From positions 354,650 to 418,649 of the forward strand of contig NZ_MJAO01000001.1 in NCBI RefSeq assembly GCF_001902635.1: 64,000 bases of DNA, in the 5' to 3' direction. Positions 1 to 9,226 of this stretch are shown one piece after another. The position numbers and the translations under genes were made by a program. Positions within the stretch are counted from its first letter, which is position 1; every line of letters begins with the position of its first letter. Source of the stretch: Serratia marcescens (lineage in GTDB: Bacteria; Pseudomonadota; Gammaproteobacteria; Enterobacterales; Enterobacteriaceae). The notes beneath the pieces were generated by a model. It did no database searches, was not told the DNA's origin, and worked only from the letters and a program-made list of their open reading frames with translations.

Positions 1-1129
1 CCGGATAGGCGGCCACCCGGTCGTTCACCAGCTCGCCCAAACTTCTGCCTTTAATGCAAAGCAGTTCGGCCACCAACAGCCACGGGATCATGCCGCTATC
101 GCAATAATAGAAATCGCGGAAATAGTGATGGGCGCTCATTTCCCCGCCGTACACGGCATCTTCCTTGCGCATACGTTCTTTAATGAACGCATGGCCGGTT
201 TTCGACATCACGGGAATGCCGTTGGCCTTTTCAACGATATCGATGGTATTCCAGCTCAAACGAGGATCGTGAATAATGCGCGAACCCGGGCTTTTCTCAA
301 GAAATGCCTCGGCCAGCAAGCCGACGATGTAGTACCCCTCGATAAAGTTACCGCGCTCATCGAACAGGAAACAACGGTCAAAATCGCCGTCAAAGGCGAT
401 CCCCATGTCTGCCCCGTGCTTAAGCACCGCATCGGTGGTGTCTTGCCGGCATTCCGGCAGCAGAGGGTTAGGAATGCCATTCGGGAAATTGCCGTCCGGC
501 GCGTGGTGAACCTTGATGAACTCGACCGGCAGCCCGGCGTTTTTGAAACGTGCCTCGATCGCATCAATGACATGCCCGGCAGCGCCATTGCCGGAGTTGA
601 TCACCAGCTTCAGCGGACGGGTGAAGTTATCCAGCGTCACAAAGCTCAGTAACTTCTGCACGTACGCATCGAGTATTGAAAGCTGCTGATAGCCGCCGCG
701 CGCAGCGTCATTCACCGCAGGGAAGCTATTGTTCTCCGCCAGCCGCTGTATATCGCGCAGACCGGTATCACCGCTGATCGGTTTGGACTCCTCACGCACC
801 AGCTTCATGCCGTTATAGTCCATCGGATTATGGCTGGCGGTCACTTCAATCCCGCCATCCACTTTCAGGTGCGACGTCGCGAAATAGATTTCCTCGGTAC
901 CCGAAAGGCCGATATCAATCACATCCGTGCCGGAGTCTTGCAGGCCACGCGCCAGGGCCAATTTGAGCGACTCGCTGGTGAGGCGCACATCGCCGCCGAG
1001 CACCATGGTCTTGGGACGCAGATATTCTCCGTATGCGCGCCCGATGCGGTAGGCGATATCTTCATTCAATTCGCTTCCCAGCTTCCCGCGAATATCATAG
1101 GCTTTAAAACACGTTAATGCTTCTGACAT
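1..1129 (-). CDS. cpsG: Phosphomannomutase ManB/CpsG (3' end cut by window edge)
   Basis: Converts mannose-6-phosphate to mannose-1-phosphate, the step before ManC in GDP-mannose synthesis for the capsule. My own translation from the ATG at 1129 begins [20 protein letters not shown] and stays open to base 1, about 376 residues of a family that is usually near 456. The phosphoserine loop [11 protein letters not shown], which carries the catalytic Ser, lies near residue 100, and the Mg-binding DGDFDRC motif near residue 250. It starts 13 bp after manC and is the last visible gene of the capsule operon. The C-terminal part, including the sugar-phosphate-binding region, is outside the window. Confidence 0.93.
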   Translation of the reverse strand, partial: MSEALTCFKAYDIRGKLGSELNEDIAYRIGRAYGEYLRPKTMVLGGDVRLTSESLKLALARGLQDSGTDVIDIGLSGTEEIYFATSHLKVDGGIEVTASHNPMDYNGMKLVREESKPISGDTGLRDIQRLAENNSFPAVNDAARGGYQQLSILDAYVQKLLSFVTLDNFTRPLKLVINSGNGAAGHVIDAIEARFKNAGLPVEFIKVHHAPDGNFPNGIPNPLLPECRQDTTDAVLKHGADMGIAFDGDFDRCFLFDERGNFIEGYYIVGLLAEAFLEKSPGSRIIHDPRLSWNTIDIVEKANGIPVMSKTGHAFIKERMRKEDAVYGGEMSAHHYFRDFYYCDSGMIPWLLVAELLCIKGRSLGELVNDRVAAYP

Positions 1130-1142
1130 GATCTCTTCCTGT

Positions 1143-2561
1143 TCAGCAACTGCCGTAATGATCTTTGATACGAATAATGTCATCTTCACCCAGGTACGAA
1201 CCTGATTGAATCTCAAGCACTTCCAGCGGGATCTTCCCTGGATTCTCCAACATGTGGGACGCGCCGGCAGGGATAAACGTGGACTGATTTTCCGTCAGCA
1301 AATAGCTCTTCTCATTGAGCGTCACCTGTGCCGTGCCCGATAACACCACCCAGTGTTCAGCGCGGTGATGGTGCATCTGCAAAGAGAACTTGCCGCCGGG
1401 TTTCACCGTCACCCGATTGACATGATAGCGAGGCGTATTGACGACCTTATCGTTGCGCCCCCACGGGCGATATGACTCGCGATGCAGACGATACTCGCGC
1501 CGGTCGCTTTTCTTCAGATGTTCAACGACTTTTTTCACGTCTTGCACCTGCGATTTATCAATCACCAGCACCGCGTCTTTGGTGCTGACTATCACCAGAT
1601 TTTCTACGCCGATGGCCGCAACCAGTATCTCATCGGTGTTGATGTAGCAATTGGCGGCATTGTGGGTAAAGATGTCGCCGTTCAGCGAGTTGCCGTCGGT
1701 GTCTTTCTCGTTCACTTCCCACAATGCGGACCAGGAGCCCACGTCATTCCAGCCGGCATCCAGCGGAACAACCACCGCGGAGGAGGTTTTCTCCATCACG
1801 GCATAGTCTACCGATTCATCCGGACAAGCCGTGAACGCCGCGGTATCGACACGAATGAAGTCCTGCAATGCATCCGGCTGCAAGGTTGCCATTGCCTGCC
1901 GGCACGCGTCCAAAATATCCGGGCGGAAAGCCTCCAACTCTTCCAGATAGCGCTTCGCTCGGAACAGGAACATCCCGCTATTCCAATAATATTCACCGCT
2001 GGTCAGATACGCTTGCGCAGTGTGCAGGTCCGGTTTCTCCACGAAACGCCGAACGGCGAATGCCGGGGTTGCATTTTCCTGCGGCGCTCCGCGCTGAATG
2101 TAGCCGTAGCCGGTTTCCGGGCCGGTCGCCACAATACCGAAAGTCACGAGTTTTCCCTGCTCGGCAAATTGGATAGCGGAATCGACCGCCCGATGAAACG
2201 CATCGACGTTCTCGATAACGTGATCGGCGGCAAGCACCAACAGCAGAGGATCTTCACCTTTGGCGACCGCGCTTAACGCTGCCAAGGCGATAGCCGGCGC
2301 CGTATTGCGGCCGACGGGTTCGAGAATGATGTTATTGGCCAATTGGTCAATCTGCCGCAGCTGTTCGGCGACCAGAAAACGGTGCTGCTCGTTGCAGATG
2401 ACCAAAGGCGCGCTAACATTCAAACCTTCCAGACGGGATACCGTCTCCTGCAGCATCGACTGTTCGCCGTGCAGGCGTAAAAATTGCTTGGGATAAAGCT
2501 CGCGAGACATTGGCCATAAACGACTGCCCGTGCCACCGGCCATGATTACAGGAAGAATCAT
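1143..2561 (-). CDS. manC: Mannose-1-phosphate guanylyltransferase / mannose-6-phosphate isomerase ManC (CpsB)
   Basis: Bifunctional cytoplasmic enzyme giving GDP-mannose; 472 aa, close to E. coli CpsB. The nucleotidyltransferase signature [16 protein letters not shown] is at the N-terminus with PKQFL just after it, and FVEKPDL and NSGMFLF lie in the middle. The C-terminal cupin has the isomerase motif around [24 protein letters not shown] 12 bp upstream would add four residues, but the ATG at 2561 is preceded by a GAGG ribosome site, so I start there. It pairs with cpsG just downstream, so the capsule probably contains mannose or a GDP-mannose-derived sugar. Confidence 0.95.
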   Translation of the reverse strand: MILPVIMAGGTGSRLWPMSRELYPKQFLRLHGEQSMLQETVSRLEGLNVSAPLVICNEQHRFLVAEQLRQIDQLANNIILEPVGRNTAPAIALAALSAVAKGEDPLLLVLAADHVIENVDAFHRAVDSAIQFAEQGKLVTFGIVATGPETGYGYIQRGAPQENATPAFAVRRFVEKPDLHTAQAYLTSGEYYWNSGMFLFRAKRYLEELEAFRPDILDACRQAMATLQPDALQDFIRVDTAAFTACPDESVDYAVMEKTSSAVVVPLDAGWNDVGSWSALWEVNEKDTDGNSLNGDIFTHNAANCYINTDEILVAAIGVENLVIVSTKDAVLVIDKSQVQDVKKVVEHLKKSDRREYRLHRESYRPWGRNDKVVNTPRYHVNRVTVKPGGKFSLQMHHHRAEHWVVLSGTAQVTLNEKSYLLTENQSTFIPAGASHMLENPGKIPLEVLEIQSGSYLGEDDIIRIKDHYGSC

Positions 2562-2658
2562 TGTTATCCTCAATTATTAAGTTAAGTGCTCATGCTTCGC
2601 GGTTGCATGCACAAGCCCAGAGAAGAACGAAAAGAAGCGGAAACCGCTTAAAATTAAT

Positions 2659-2693
2659 GCGCTCTTATCTTTTGACAGCCAAGATAAGCGCGC
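2659..2693 (-). terminator. Long hairpin between pyruvyl transferase gene and manC
   Basis: Arms 2659-2671 and 2681-2693 pair over 13 positions with a single mismatch around a 9-nt loop. The hairpin sits just after the stop codon of the pyruvyl-transferase-family gene and before manC. The downstream side in the minus direction is AT-rich (ATTAATTTTAA) but has no clean U-run, so it may be a partial terminator or an mRNA-stabilising end rather than a full stop. Confidence 0.4.
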
Positions 2694-2699
2694 ACCGAA

Positions 2700-3677
2700 T
2701 CAGGCAAAGGAGCGGCACTTTTCAATAAGCTGTGCTGCGTACTCATGGTGCAGGGTTTTATTTGATATTTCGCTGTGCAAACCAATCTTCTCGCCTTTGA
2801 ACTCAAAGTTGGTGGTTGAATTTGCGTTGCTATCTACATCGATGCGGTTGAAGAAATCGAACAGGCCGTCGAAACGGCAATTGTCGATTTTGTTTTTAAA
2901 GCCGCCGTTAACAAAGATCACCGGGGTACCCATCGCCAGACAAGGCAACGCGGTATGGATCCGCGAGGTCACGACCAGCTTGGCATTCGCCAAACGGCGC
3001 AGGAAGTCATCGGCCAACTTGAAGCCTTCTTCGGCGGAGATGTACGGTATGATTTGCGTTTCAAATTTGGCGTTTTTAAGCAAGTCCGCCTCGAAGTGTT
3101 TTTTCAACACTTTATTGCGATGAGCAAACTCAAAAGCGCGACCATTCAGCAGGCGTTTCCCAAATCTTAACGGTTGACGCATCAGTTCCGGCAGTGTCAT
3201 GGAATCGTACATAACGTCAATAAAGTAAACGTCATCGGTGACATTATCGCGTTTATAGGTTTGCCCCAGAGTCAGCGTCATGCAACCGGAGTAATATGCA
3301 TCGATGCCTTTCGAAATCAGCAGGTCGCGCGTATAGAAGTCACGACATCCAACCGGCTGGAATTTTTTGAAATGCGCGATGGATTCGGGGGTAAAGATTT
3401 TATCAACGATCGTGGAGTTGATATGAATTGAGACATACAGCGGATTGATGCTCTCGGCAGGTGGAAAGTTCTCCGGCAAGTCCATGTACCAGGCATTCAT
3501 GATCATCTTGACCGGATCGCCCTGGTAGGCGTTCATATGATCGCGGGGGATAAAGGCATCGACAGAGGGCAGAAATTGCTTCGCTGCCGTACTTTGTACG
3601 TAGTCCCCTAAATTAATCCAGTTTCTCTTAACGTAAATGTCACTCTCATAGGTTAAGACACTATACTTAGAACTCAT
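2700..3677 (-). CDS. Polysaccharide pyruvyl transferase family protein
   Basis: Predicted cytoplasmic enzyme of 325 aa. Family members (PF04230; WcaK and CsaB types) transfer pyruvate from PEP to a sugar of the repeat unit, adding a negative charge. Visible family features are YSGCMTLTL near the middle, VTSRIHTALPCLAMGTPVIFV in the C-terminal third (the His and Gly-rich part of the fold) and an N-terminal NLGDYVQS motif. A GTG lies 9 bp upstream, but the ATG at 3677 has the AAGG-containing ribosome site. It lies between wzx and manC in the capsule operon. The family is clear; the exact acceptor sugar cannot be read from the sequence. Confidence 0.75.
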   Translation of the reverse strand: MSSKYSVLTYESDIYVKRNWINLGDYVQSTAAKQFLPSVDAFIPRDHMNAYQGDPVKMIMNAWYMDLPENFPPAESINPLYVSIHINSTIVDKIFTPESIAHFKKFQPVGCRDFYTRDLLISKGIDAYYSGCMTLTLGQTYKRDNVTDDVYFIDVMYDSMTLPELMRQPLRFGKRLLNGRAFEFAHRNKVLKKHFEADLLKNAKFETQIIPYISAEEGFKLADDFLRRLANAKLVVTSRIHTALPCLAMGTPVIFVNGGFKNKIDNCRFDGLFDFFNRIDVDSNANSTTNFEFKGEKIGLHSEISNKTLHHEYAAQLIEKCRSFA

Positions 3678-3711
3678 TATTCCCACCTTAAAAAAGATAC
3701 CTATAAATAAT

Positions 3712-3957
3712 TTAAAATCGATTCTTAATCAATTGTATAATTTGCTTTCTCTCTTCTGTTTTCAACACAACAAAAGAGAAAGCAAGCATAACCAAGAGTA
3801 AATTAATGGCAGTTAACAGAACCAACCCCACAAATCCGCCAGGCAGATAATTGCTCATATACTGCATAGCAAAAACGGCAACGCATGCAACAAAACCAAG
3901 CTTTGGCAGGTCGATGAAAATAAACTGATTGGCACTTACCCCTGCAATTCTATTCAC
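3712..3957 (-). pseudogene. wzx: Detached C-terminal part of Wzx flippase (out of frame with its N-terminal part)
   Basis: An 81-codon frame opening at GTG 3957, with two hydrophobic segments (LGFVACVAVFAMQYM and GFVGLVLLTAINLLLVMLAF) and a basic tail. It has no ribosome site of its own. Skipping one T of the six-T run at 3970-3975 joins the upstream protein directly to it, reading LIF-RVIYV-NRIAGV, and gives one 505-aa protein, the normal size of O-unit or capsule flippases. I therefore treat it as the end of wzx, not as a separate gene. Confidence 0.75.
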
Positions 3958-3967
3958 ATAGATAACT

Positions 3968-5230
3968 CTAAAAAATCAATAGAGAGAATGCGCACAGGAT
4001 CCTGGCGGATACCGCTACATAAACAGAAGCCCCGAGGGTAAACAGTATAAACGTCAACAGCAGCGAAAGCATCATGATCGCCGACACGATGAACTGGTAG
4101 TTTCTCAACTTTCCAACAGCATATATAGCGGTAACATAGGGGCCAGATAGCGAATCAATCAGAATATATATGGCGACTATTTTTATCAGCCCCGTCAGAT
4201 AAGGCGGTGCCTGGCCAAGCCAGAGGCTGACGATGTAGTCCGCATCAATGAACACCGGGATTGCCGAGATCATCACCACAAACCCCGTGAGTTTGCATGA
4301 CAGTGAGATCAGCGAGGTGACATGATCGCTGTTGCCGATGGAATGCTGCTTGATTATTTGCGGGTTGATAGCGGTCTGTAAGGTGCCAATGATGCGATTG
4401 AAAGCGACCAGAATTTGCTCTGCCAGCCAAATGGATCCATTGGCAATAACGCCGACAAAATAATATGTCAGCAGGGCGATCCCCTGGGACAACCCCACCA
4501 CGCTTAAAGAGCCAATCATCGACCAACTTGAAAAAGAGAAGATCTCTTTAATCAAGCCGATATTTTCTTTAACGCGTATATTTATCCTGCATATGCTGAG
4601 TTTCTTCGTGCATATCAATACGTAAACGGCAAATACCAATACATAACCAACGAGCAGGAACAAGGCATAGCTGATTATTTTATTCTGGAAATAAAACAGG
4701 GTAAACAGGAATACCATTAACCAGCGCTGAAATGCGTCAAAGATGCCGATCTTGGCAAAGAGATCCATCTTTTCGCTGGCGATCAACGAGGCCATAAACG
4801 GCGTTTGCATAATCTGGAAAAGCAACGAAACGATCGAGACTTGGTAGACCCAGAAGATATCGTCCAAACGCTCAGCGGGTACTTTAAGCTTATGCAGTAA
4901 AAACCACAGCCCGACTGTTTCAGCTAAAATTAAGACCAGTCCACAAATAATGAGATGCACAATAATGCTGACATTAAAGACGCTGTTGGTCCATTTATGG
5001 TCGTTCTTGCCAAGGCCGACAGATAAAAAACGTTGAGTAGCCAGTGCAGAAACGTTTTGTATAAATGAAAATAAAACGATTATACTGCCAACAACGCTAT
5101 ATAAGCCAAAATCATAAACCCCTAGCGTATTCAAAACCATTCTTGATGTATAGAATGTCACGAACATGATGAGTAACATTCGGCCATACAACATGAAGGT
5201 ATTTTTTGCCATTACCTTTTTATCGACCAC
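3968..5230 (-). CDS. wzx: Wzx-type flippase, N-terminal 420 residues (frameshifted gene)
   Basis: Inner-membrane protein of the MATE/PST superfamily that flips the undecaprenyl-linked repeat unit to the periplasm. The segment from MLYGRMLLIMFVTFYTSRMV to near the stop carries about ten to twelve hydrophobic helices; GVYDFGLYSVVGSI is typical of the family's N-terminus. The frame ends at TAG 3968-3970, immediately after a run of six T, and the remaining helices continue in the next frame (3712-3957). The GTG at 5230 with GAGAG upstream is the likely start; the ATG at 5212 is too close to its AAGG. The DNA is AT-richer than the core genes, as is usual for antigen loci. Whether functional protein is made depends on the frameshift. 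Confidence 0.8.
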   Translation of the reverse strand: MVDKKVMAKNTFMLYGRMLLIMFVTFYTSRMVLNTLGVYDFGLYSVVGSIIVLFSFIQNVSALATQRFLSVGLGKNDHKWTNSVFNVSIIVHLIICGLVLILAETVGLWFLLHKLKVPAERLDDIFWVYQVSIVSLLFQIMQTPFMASLIASEKMDLFAKIGIFDAFQRWLMVFLFTLFYFQNKIISYALFLLVGYVLVFAVYVLICTKKLSICRINIRVKENIGLIKEIFSFSSWSMIGSLSVVGLSQGIALLTYYFVGVIANGSIWLAEQILVAFNRIIGTLQTAINPQIIKQHSIGNSDHVTSLISLSCKLTGFVVMISAIPVFIDADYIVSLWLGQAPPYLTGLIKIVAIYILIDSLSGPYVTAIYAVGKLRNYQFIVSAIMMLSLLLTFILFTLGASVYVAVSARILCAFSLLIF

Positions 5231-5252
5231 ACAAGCTCTCTCATATAATCAT

Positions 5253-6239
5253 TTATAGGATCTTATTCAACTGCTCATCGACCTGTTTCGCCGTCATATT
5301 CCATGAGTACTTCTTAGCCCGTTGCAGGCCAGCCTGCCTCATTTGCGCACGCAGCCCTTCATCGTGGTTGACCTTGGCCATAACGCCGGCGATCTCACCG
5401 ATATTCTCCGGATCAACCAGCTGCGCTGCATCACCCGCCACTTCCCCCAGAGAAGTTGTGTGTGAGGTTATCACCGGTACACCGCTCGCCATAGCCTCAA
5501 CAACGGGCAGCCCAAACCCTTCATAGAACGAAACGAAGATCAGCGCACGTGCCCCGCGATAGAGTTTTGGTAGGGCCTCGCTTTCGATATAGCCGGTGAA
5601 AGCCACCCGGTCGCTGAGCCCCAACTCAACGATCTTACGTTCGATCTCCTCGGTGGCTTTCCCGGTAAACAGCAATTTGACATGTTCCGGCAAATTCGCC
5701 TGCTTAAAGGCCGCCAGGGTGCCAAACTCATTCTTATGCGCCTTGCGATTGCTGACGCAAAGAAAATAGTCAAAAGGGAAATTCAAGGTATCACCCACCG
5801 GGGTGAAGTCTTCCGATACGCCATTACCCACGTTGATGACCTTGTTGGCGTCAACGCCGGACCACTCGACGATTCTTTTCTTGGAAAACTCGGAAACGGT
5901 GAAGATAAGTTGGGCTTTCTTACAGCCGTTTAATATGACGAATCGATAAAAAATTCTTTTGAAAAAGCTGGAGTTTTCCGACCTGTCAATATGATTAAGG
6001 TCATGTATGGTAAAGACATAGGGTTCACGCGAGAACAGCGGGGGGATATAGCCAGGGAAAAATATTACGCGCCCTTTCTTTGAAAACAACTTCAGGGTTG
6101 TTTTAACACAATCTAACGGACTATATGGTTCGCCCTGAAATCCGGCATCAGAATAATTATTGATAGCATTTATTTGTTCTGAAAATGTCCCTATCCCTCC
6201 TGAACCGCTCCACCGATTATCAATAAGAATCTTCTTCAT
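5253..6239 (-). CDS. Glycosyltransferase family 4-like protein
   Basis: Predicted cytoplasmic GT-B enzyme of 328 aa that adds one sugar to the lipid-linked repeat unit. The N-terminal half has IDNRWSGSGGIGTF; the C-terminal Rossmann half shows FTGKATEEIE and the donor-binding EX7E stretch FVSFYEGFGLPVVEAMASGVPVITS. An in-frame ATG 57 bp upstream would make a longer protein that overlaps the preceding gene. I prefer ATG 6239 (MKKILIDNRW), which has CGAGA upstream and leaves a 10-bp gap. The sugar and linkage cannot be read from sequence. Confidence 0.85.
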   Translation of the reverse strand: MKKILIDNRWSGSGGIGTFSEQINAINNYSDAGFQGEPYSPLDCVKTTLKLFSKKGRVIFFPGYIPPLFSREPYVFTIHDLNHIDRSENSSFFKRIFYRFVILNGCKKAQLIFTVSEFSKKRIVEWSGVDANKVINVGNGVSEDFTPVGDTLNFPFDYFLCVSNRKAHKNEFGTLAAFKQANLPEHVKLLFTGKATEEIERKIVELGLSDRVAFTGYIESEALPKLYRGARALIFVSFYEGFGLPVVEAMASGVPVITSHTTSLGEVAGDAAQLVDPENIGEIAGVMAKVNHDEGLRAQMRQAGLQRAKKYSWNMTAKQVDEQLNKIL

Positions 6240-6249
6240 TTTAGTCTCG

Positions 6250-7338
6250 TTATACAATTTCATTTGAGTTATTAATGGTTTTAGCACCAAGTCCATTTTT
6301 TTTAGCGATGAATAGCGCTATCTTTTCTCTTAACTTATCAACGTCTGATTCGCTATCACCAACAAAATACAAACTGTCTTTCCCTAGATAATCCAACATG
6401 CCATCTCTGGCTGGCGCTATGACCGGTACATTCCTTTTCAGCGCTTCCAGCATGATCAGCGGCACGCCTTCATAGCTTGACGGAATCGCAATTAAGTCTG
6501 CATCGTATGCGAAATCCCAGACATTATCTTTCCAGCCTAAGAACTCAACGTTTATATTATTTCCTAGCTGACGGGCTGTGTGCTTCATTTCATCGAGATC
6601 GGGACCATCGCCTATCACTGTCAGATCGACACGGTTATTGATATCACGCAGCGCCTCAAGCAAAACATCCTGCCCCTTCTGGCGGAAGAACACCCTACCC
6701 GCCATCAGTATTTTTATTTTTTCTGGATTTGAGAGAAACTCATAACCAACGCCTCGGATGTCTTTTGGTGCCGGCTTAGCAACAAAATTCCTCAACACTC
6801 TCACATTTGCCGATTTATTTTTTTCTTTCAAATCATGACGAAATTGGTTGCAGATAGTTACGTAGTTATCACAGCTTCTATACGCAAATTTCGCCAGGAA
6901 ATCCTTCGCCTTTGCCAGGCGACTCCCCATCTTCTCAAAACTGTGCGCATACGGGATGTAACTAACGACTCTGTTGCCCAACCCCAGTAAACGGCCGCCG
7001 TTTAAAAAACCGGCGCCAAGCTCAATATCACCCTGAATAATTACCATATAATCATGGGTTTGGCTTAGCTTCTTGAGCAGAAGACTCGACTTTATGACAT
7101 GAAGAGGATTAAAGAAAGAATGAATGATCTCCATTCTTTTATGCAGCACATGATGCAATTCGTAATTAATACCGGCTGAATCTAATAAAGCAATAAGCTT
7201 GCCGTTGTCACTCGGCAGATAACACGAAATGGAAAATCCCTTTTTAACAAACTTTTTTATATGAGCAACGCTCATCAGCTCATGGCCACCTAAAATAGAG
7301 GCGGTAAAAATTATGGCAATGTTTTTATTTTTCAACAT
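6250..7338 (-). CDS. Glycosyltransferase family 4-like protein
   Basis: Predicted cytoplasmic GT-B enzyme, 362 aa. An N-terminal glycine-rich turn (ILGGHELMSVAHI) is followed by a C-terminal donor domain with ILMAGRVFFRQKGQDVLLEA, TVIGDGPDLDEM and the EX7E-like IPSSYEGVPLIMLEALKRNVPVIA. The start ATG 7338 has GAGG six bases upstream. It is the first glycosyltransferase after wbaP, so it may add the second sugar of the repeat unit; this is inferred from position only. Confidence 0.85.
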   Translation of the reverse strand: MLKNKNIAIIFTASILGGHELMSVAHIKKFVKKGFSISCYLPSDNGKLIALLDSAGINYELHHVLHKRMEIIHSFFNPLHVIKSSLLLKKLSQTHDYMVIIQGDIELGAGFLNGGRLLGLGNRVVSYIPYAHSFEKMGSRLAKAKDFLAKFAYRSCDNYVTICNQFRHDLKEKNKSANVRVLRNFVAKPAPKDIRGVGYEFLSNPEKIKILMAGRVFFRQKGQDVLLEALRDINNRVDLTVIGDGPDLDEMKHTARQLGNNINVEFLGWKDNVWDFAYDADLIAIPSSYEGVPLIMLEALKRNVPVIAPARDGMLDYLGKDSLYFVGDSESDVDKLREKIALFIAKKNGLGAKTINNSNEIV

Positions 7339-7440
7339 ACATCCTCATTGAATTACACTATAGAGATAAACTCAAAGAGTTATATTCTTAAGCATTAACA
7401 CAAGCGGCATGACAACATCAACTTCAGCAGCCGTAGGAAA

Positions 7441-7460
7441 GCAGAACGTTATTGTTCTGC
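7441..7460 (-). other. Perfect 7-bp palindrome downstream of wbaP
   Basis: Arms gcagaac and gttctgc with spacer gttatt lie 26 bp beyond the wbaP stop. On the transcribed strand the hairpin is followed by only TTT, so it would be a weak terminator or a 3'-end stabiliser. A related palindrome lies at 8999-9017 on the other side of wbaP. Confidence 0.4.
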
Positions 7461-7485
7461 CCCTGCGATAGCGTATCGCTTGTGA

Positions 7486-8919
7486 TCAATACGCCCCATC
7501 TCTTTTCAAAACAACGTTGATGGTTTTAAAGAGAATGGCAATATCATTCCACAGCGACCAGTTCTTGACATACCATGCGTCAAAGTAAACGCGCGTGTCG
7601 TAGTCGACATCGTTCCTACCGCTCACCTGCCACAGCCCTGTCATGCCCGGCTTCGCCATCAGATAATAGTCGACATCGCCAGCGTAGCGCTCCAGCTCTT
7701 TCTCGATCACCGGACGCGGGCCGACGAGGCTCATCTCTCCCCGCAGTACGTTGAAAAGCTGCGGTAACTCATCCAGGCTCGTTTTGCGGATGAACTGACC
7801 AACGCGGGTAATACGCGGGTCATTTTTCAATTTAAAGTCTTTGTCCCATTCTTTGCGGGCTTCGGGATCATTTTGCAACAGGTTCTGCAATACCTCTTGC
7901 GAATTGGTCACCATAGAACGGAATTTCAGGCATTTAAATTTATGGCCATCGCGCCCAATGCGTTCGTGACCATAGATAGCATTCCCGCCGTCTCTCCCCA
8001 CCAGATAACTCAACATGATCAGCACTGGAGATAGCAGGACAATGATGCTGGCCGATCCCACGATGTCGAATGCACGCTTCAAAAAGCGCGATGTTCGCTT
8101 CGCCAGATTGTTACTGACCCGAAGGATCATAACCTCATGGCTGAAAATAAATGACATATCGGTTCCATACAGCGGAACCCCACGCAACGTAGGTATCACT
8201 GAAACCGAACGGCAGTGGTGCTTGGCCAACTTTTTGAGCCATTCATCACGCAGTACGTTCTGTTCAAACTCTAATGCAACAATGAATTGCGTGGTTTCAG
8301 GGTCACATTGGCTCCAGAGCTCCGCTTCATCCGCAATGACCGGCTTGCCAAACAGGGTTTTCTCACCCGACTTACCGCTGGAAAAGAACGAGCAAATCGC
8401 AAAGCCCAGGACCTCTTCACTTTGTAATGCCGCATACGCATCACAGGCATTCTTGCCCGAACCGATAATGATCGTATGTTTTTTCCACAGATTTAACTTA
8501 TTGAGGATCCGCTTGGTCATTGCCCGCGCGAGCGGTACCAATAACAATGCAACTCCCCAAGTGAGTATCCAGACATAACGGGAGAACTGCCACTTAGAAA
8601 AGGCAACCAATGCCAAATCCAATACGGCGAAAATGAGCAACGTCCGAAATATTTCTTTCAGTTCAAACCAGAACGGCTTGCGATAAGTATAGTGACGCAA
8701 CCGAACCCAGAACCAGCCAACGCAGACTAAAGACAGCATAACATGCGTCAAGAAACGTGCTGACATTTCTGATTCCGGGATAAATTCGTTAATATCCCAA
8801 CCAAAGAAACCAATAAGATAAATCGCTATACTCAACGATAATGTAAAGAATATGAAATCAGAAAAAGCGAGAGATAACTTTATTAAATTAGTTTTTTTTG
8901 AGTAGGCAAGCGCACTCAT
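7486..8919 (-). CDS. wbaP: Undecaprenyl-phosphate galactose phosphotransferase, WbaP type
   Basis: Integral membrane initiating transferase, 477 aa, that moves a hexose-1-phosphate (galactose-P in the WbaP family) from UDP-sugar to undecaprenyl phosphate. Four hydrophobic helices lie in the first 140 residues, then a soluble middle domain (IIIGSGKNA), a re-entrant helix near residue 285 and the catalytic C-terminal domain with KFRSM, the DE pair in [20 protein letters not shown] and [18 protein letters not shown]. The length and the ending VLKRDGAY fit WbaP better than the slightly shorter WcaJ. It stands alone between two gaps, downstream of the wzc terminator. Confidence 0.88.
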   Translation of the reverse strand: MSALAYSKKTNLIKLSLAFSDFIFFTLSLSIAIYLIGFFGWDINEFIPESEMSARFLTHVMLSLVCVGWFWVRLRHYTYRKPFWFELKEIFRTLLIFAVLDLALVAFSKWQFSRYVWILTWGVALLLVPLARAMTKRILNKLNLWKKHTIIIGSGKNACDAYAALQSEEVLGFAICSFFSSGKSGEKTLFGKPVIADEAELWSQCDPETTQFIVALEFEQNVLRDEWLKKLAKHHCRSVSVIPTLRGVPLYGTDMSFIFSHEVMILRVSNNLAKRTSRFLKRAFDIVGSASIIVLLSPVLIMLSYLVGRDGGNAIYGHERIGRDGHKFKCLKFRSMVTNSQEVLQNLLQNDPEARKEWDKDFKLKNDPRITRVGQFIRKTSLDELPQLFNVLRGEMSLVGPRPVIEKELERYAGDVDYYLMAKPGMTGLWQVSGRNDVDYDTRVYFDAWYVKNWSLWNDIAILFKTINVVLKRDGAY

Positions 8920-9182
8920 ATTTTTTTCCTTTATTAGTAGAATCTTACCTCAGTACACCACACAAACATTCTACGTACAGGTATTTTTCACTACATCAAG
9001 AACAGTTATATTGTTCTATAAGTAACACTTAATAACCAAAGCCTACTTACGCCACAAAACACTAAGTCCATTTATTTTTGACAATCAAGAAGAGAAAATT
9101 CGACCATATTAAATACAATCGAGAACAATAGGAATCAGCGTGGTTTTAATATTATATTAACCACATCAGCGTTAAAGCAGGT
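8920..9182. other. AT-rich non-coding gap between wzc and wbaP with a palindrome at 8999-9017
   Basis: No credible gene in either direction. At 8999-9017 arms agaaca and tgttct flank a 7-bp AT spacer, closely resembling the palindrome at 7443-7458 beyond wbaP. The rest is AT-rich leader sequence that could carry a secondary promoter for the glycosyltransferase half of the operon, but I could not pick convincing -35/-10 boxes. Confidence 0.4.
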
Positions 9183-9215
9183 AAAAACCAAAGAGGCTGA
9201 TAACAGCCCCTTTGG
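9183..9215 (-). terminator. Intrinsic terminator/attenuator after wzc
   Basis: On the minus strand, arms CCAAAGGGGCTG and CAGCCTCTTTGG pair over 12 positions with one mismatch, with a TTAT loop, directly followed by TTTTT. It lies 12 bp beyond the wzc stop codon. E. coli group 1 capsule operons have a stem-loop at this exact point that limits expression of the distal genes, with RfaH favouring read-through; the JUMPstart leader upstream of galU suggests the same here. Confidence 0.8.
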
Positions 9216-9226
9216 CATGGCTTCAT

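Noticed and set aside
256..588. 110-codon minus-strand frame within cpsG
   Set aside because: Out of register with the phosphomannomutase frame, which contains the TASHNP and DGDFDRC motifs.
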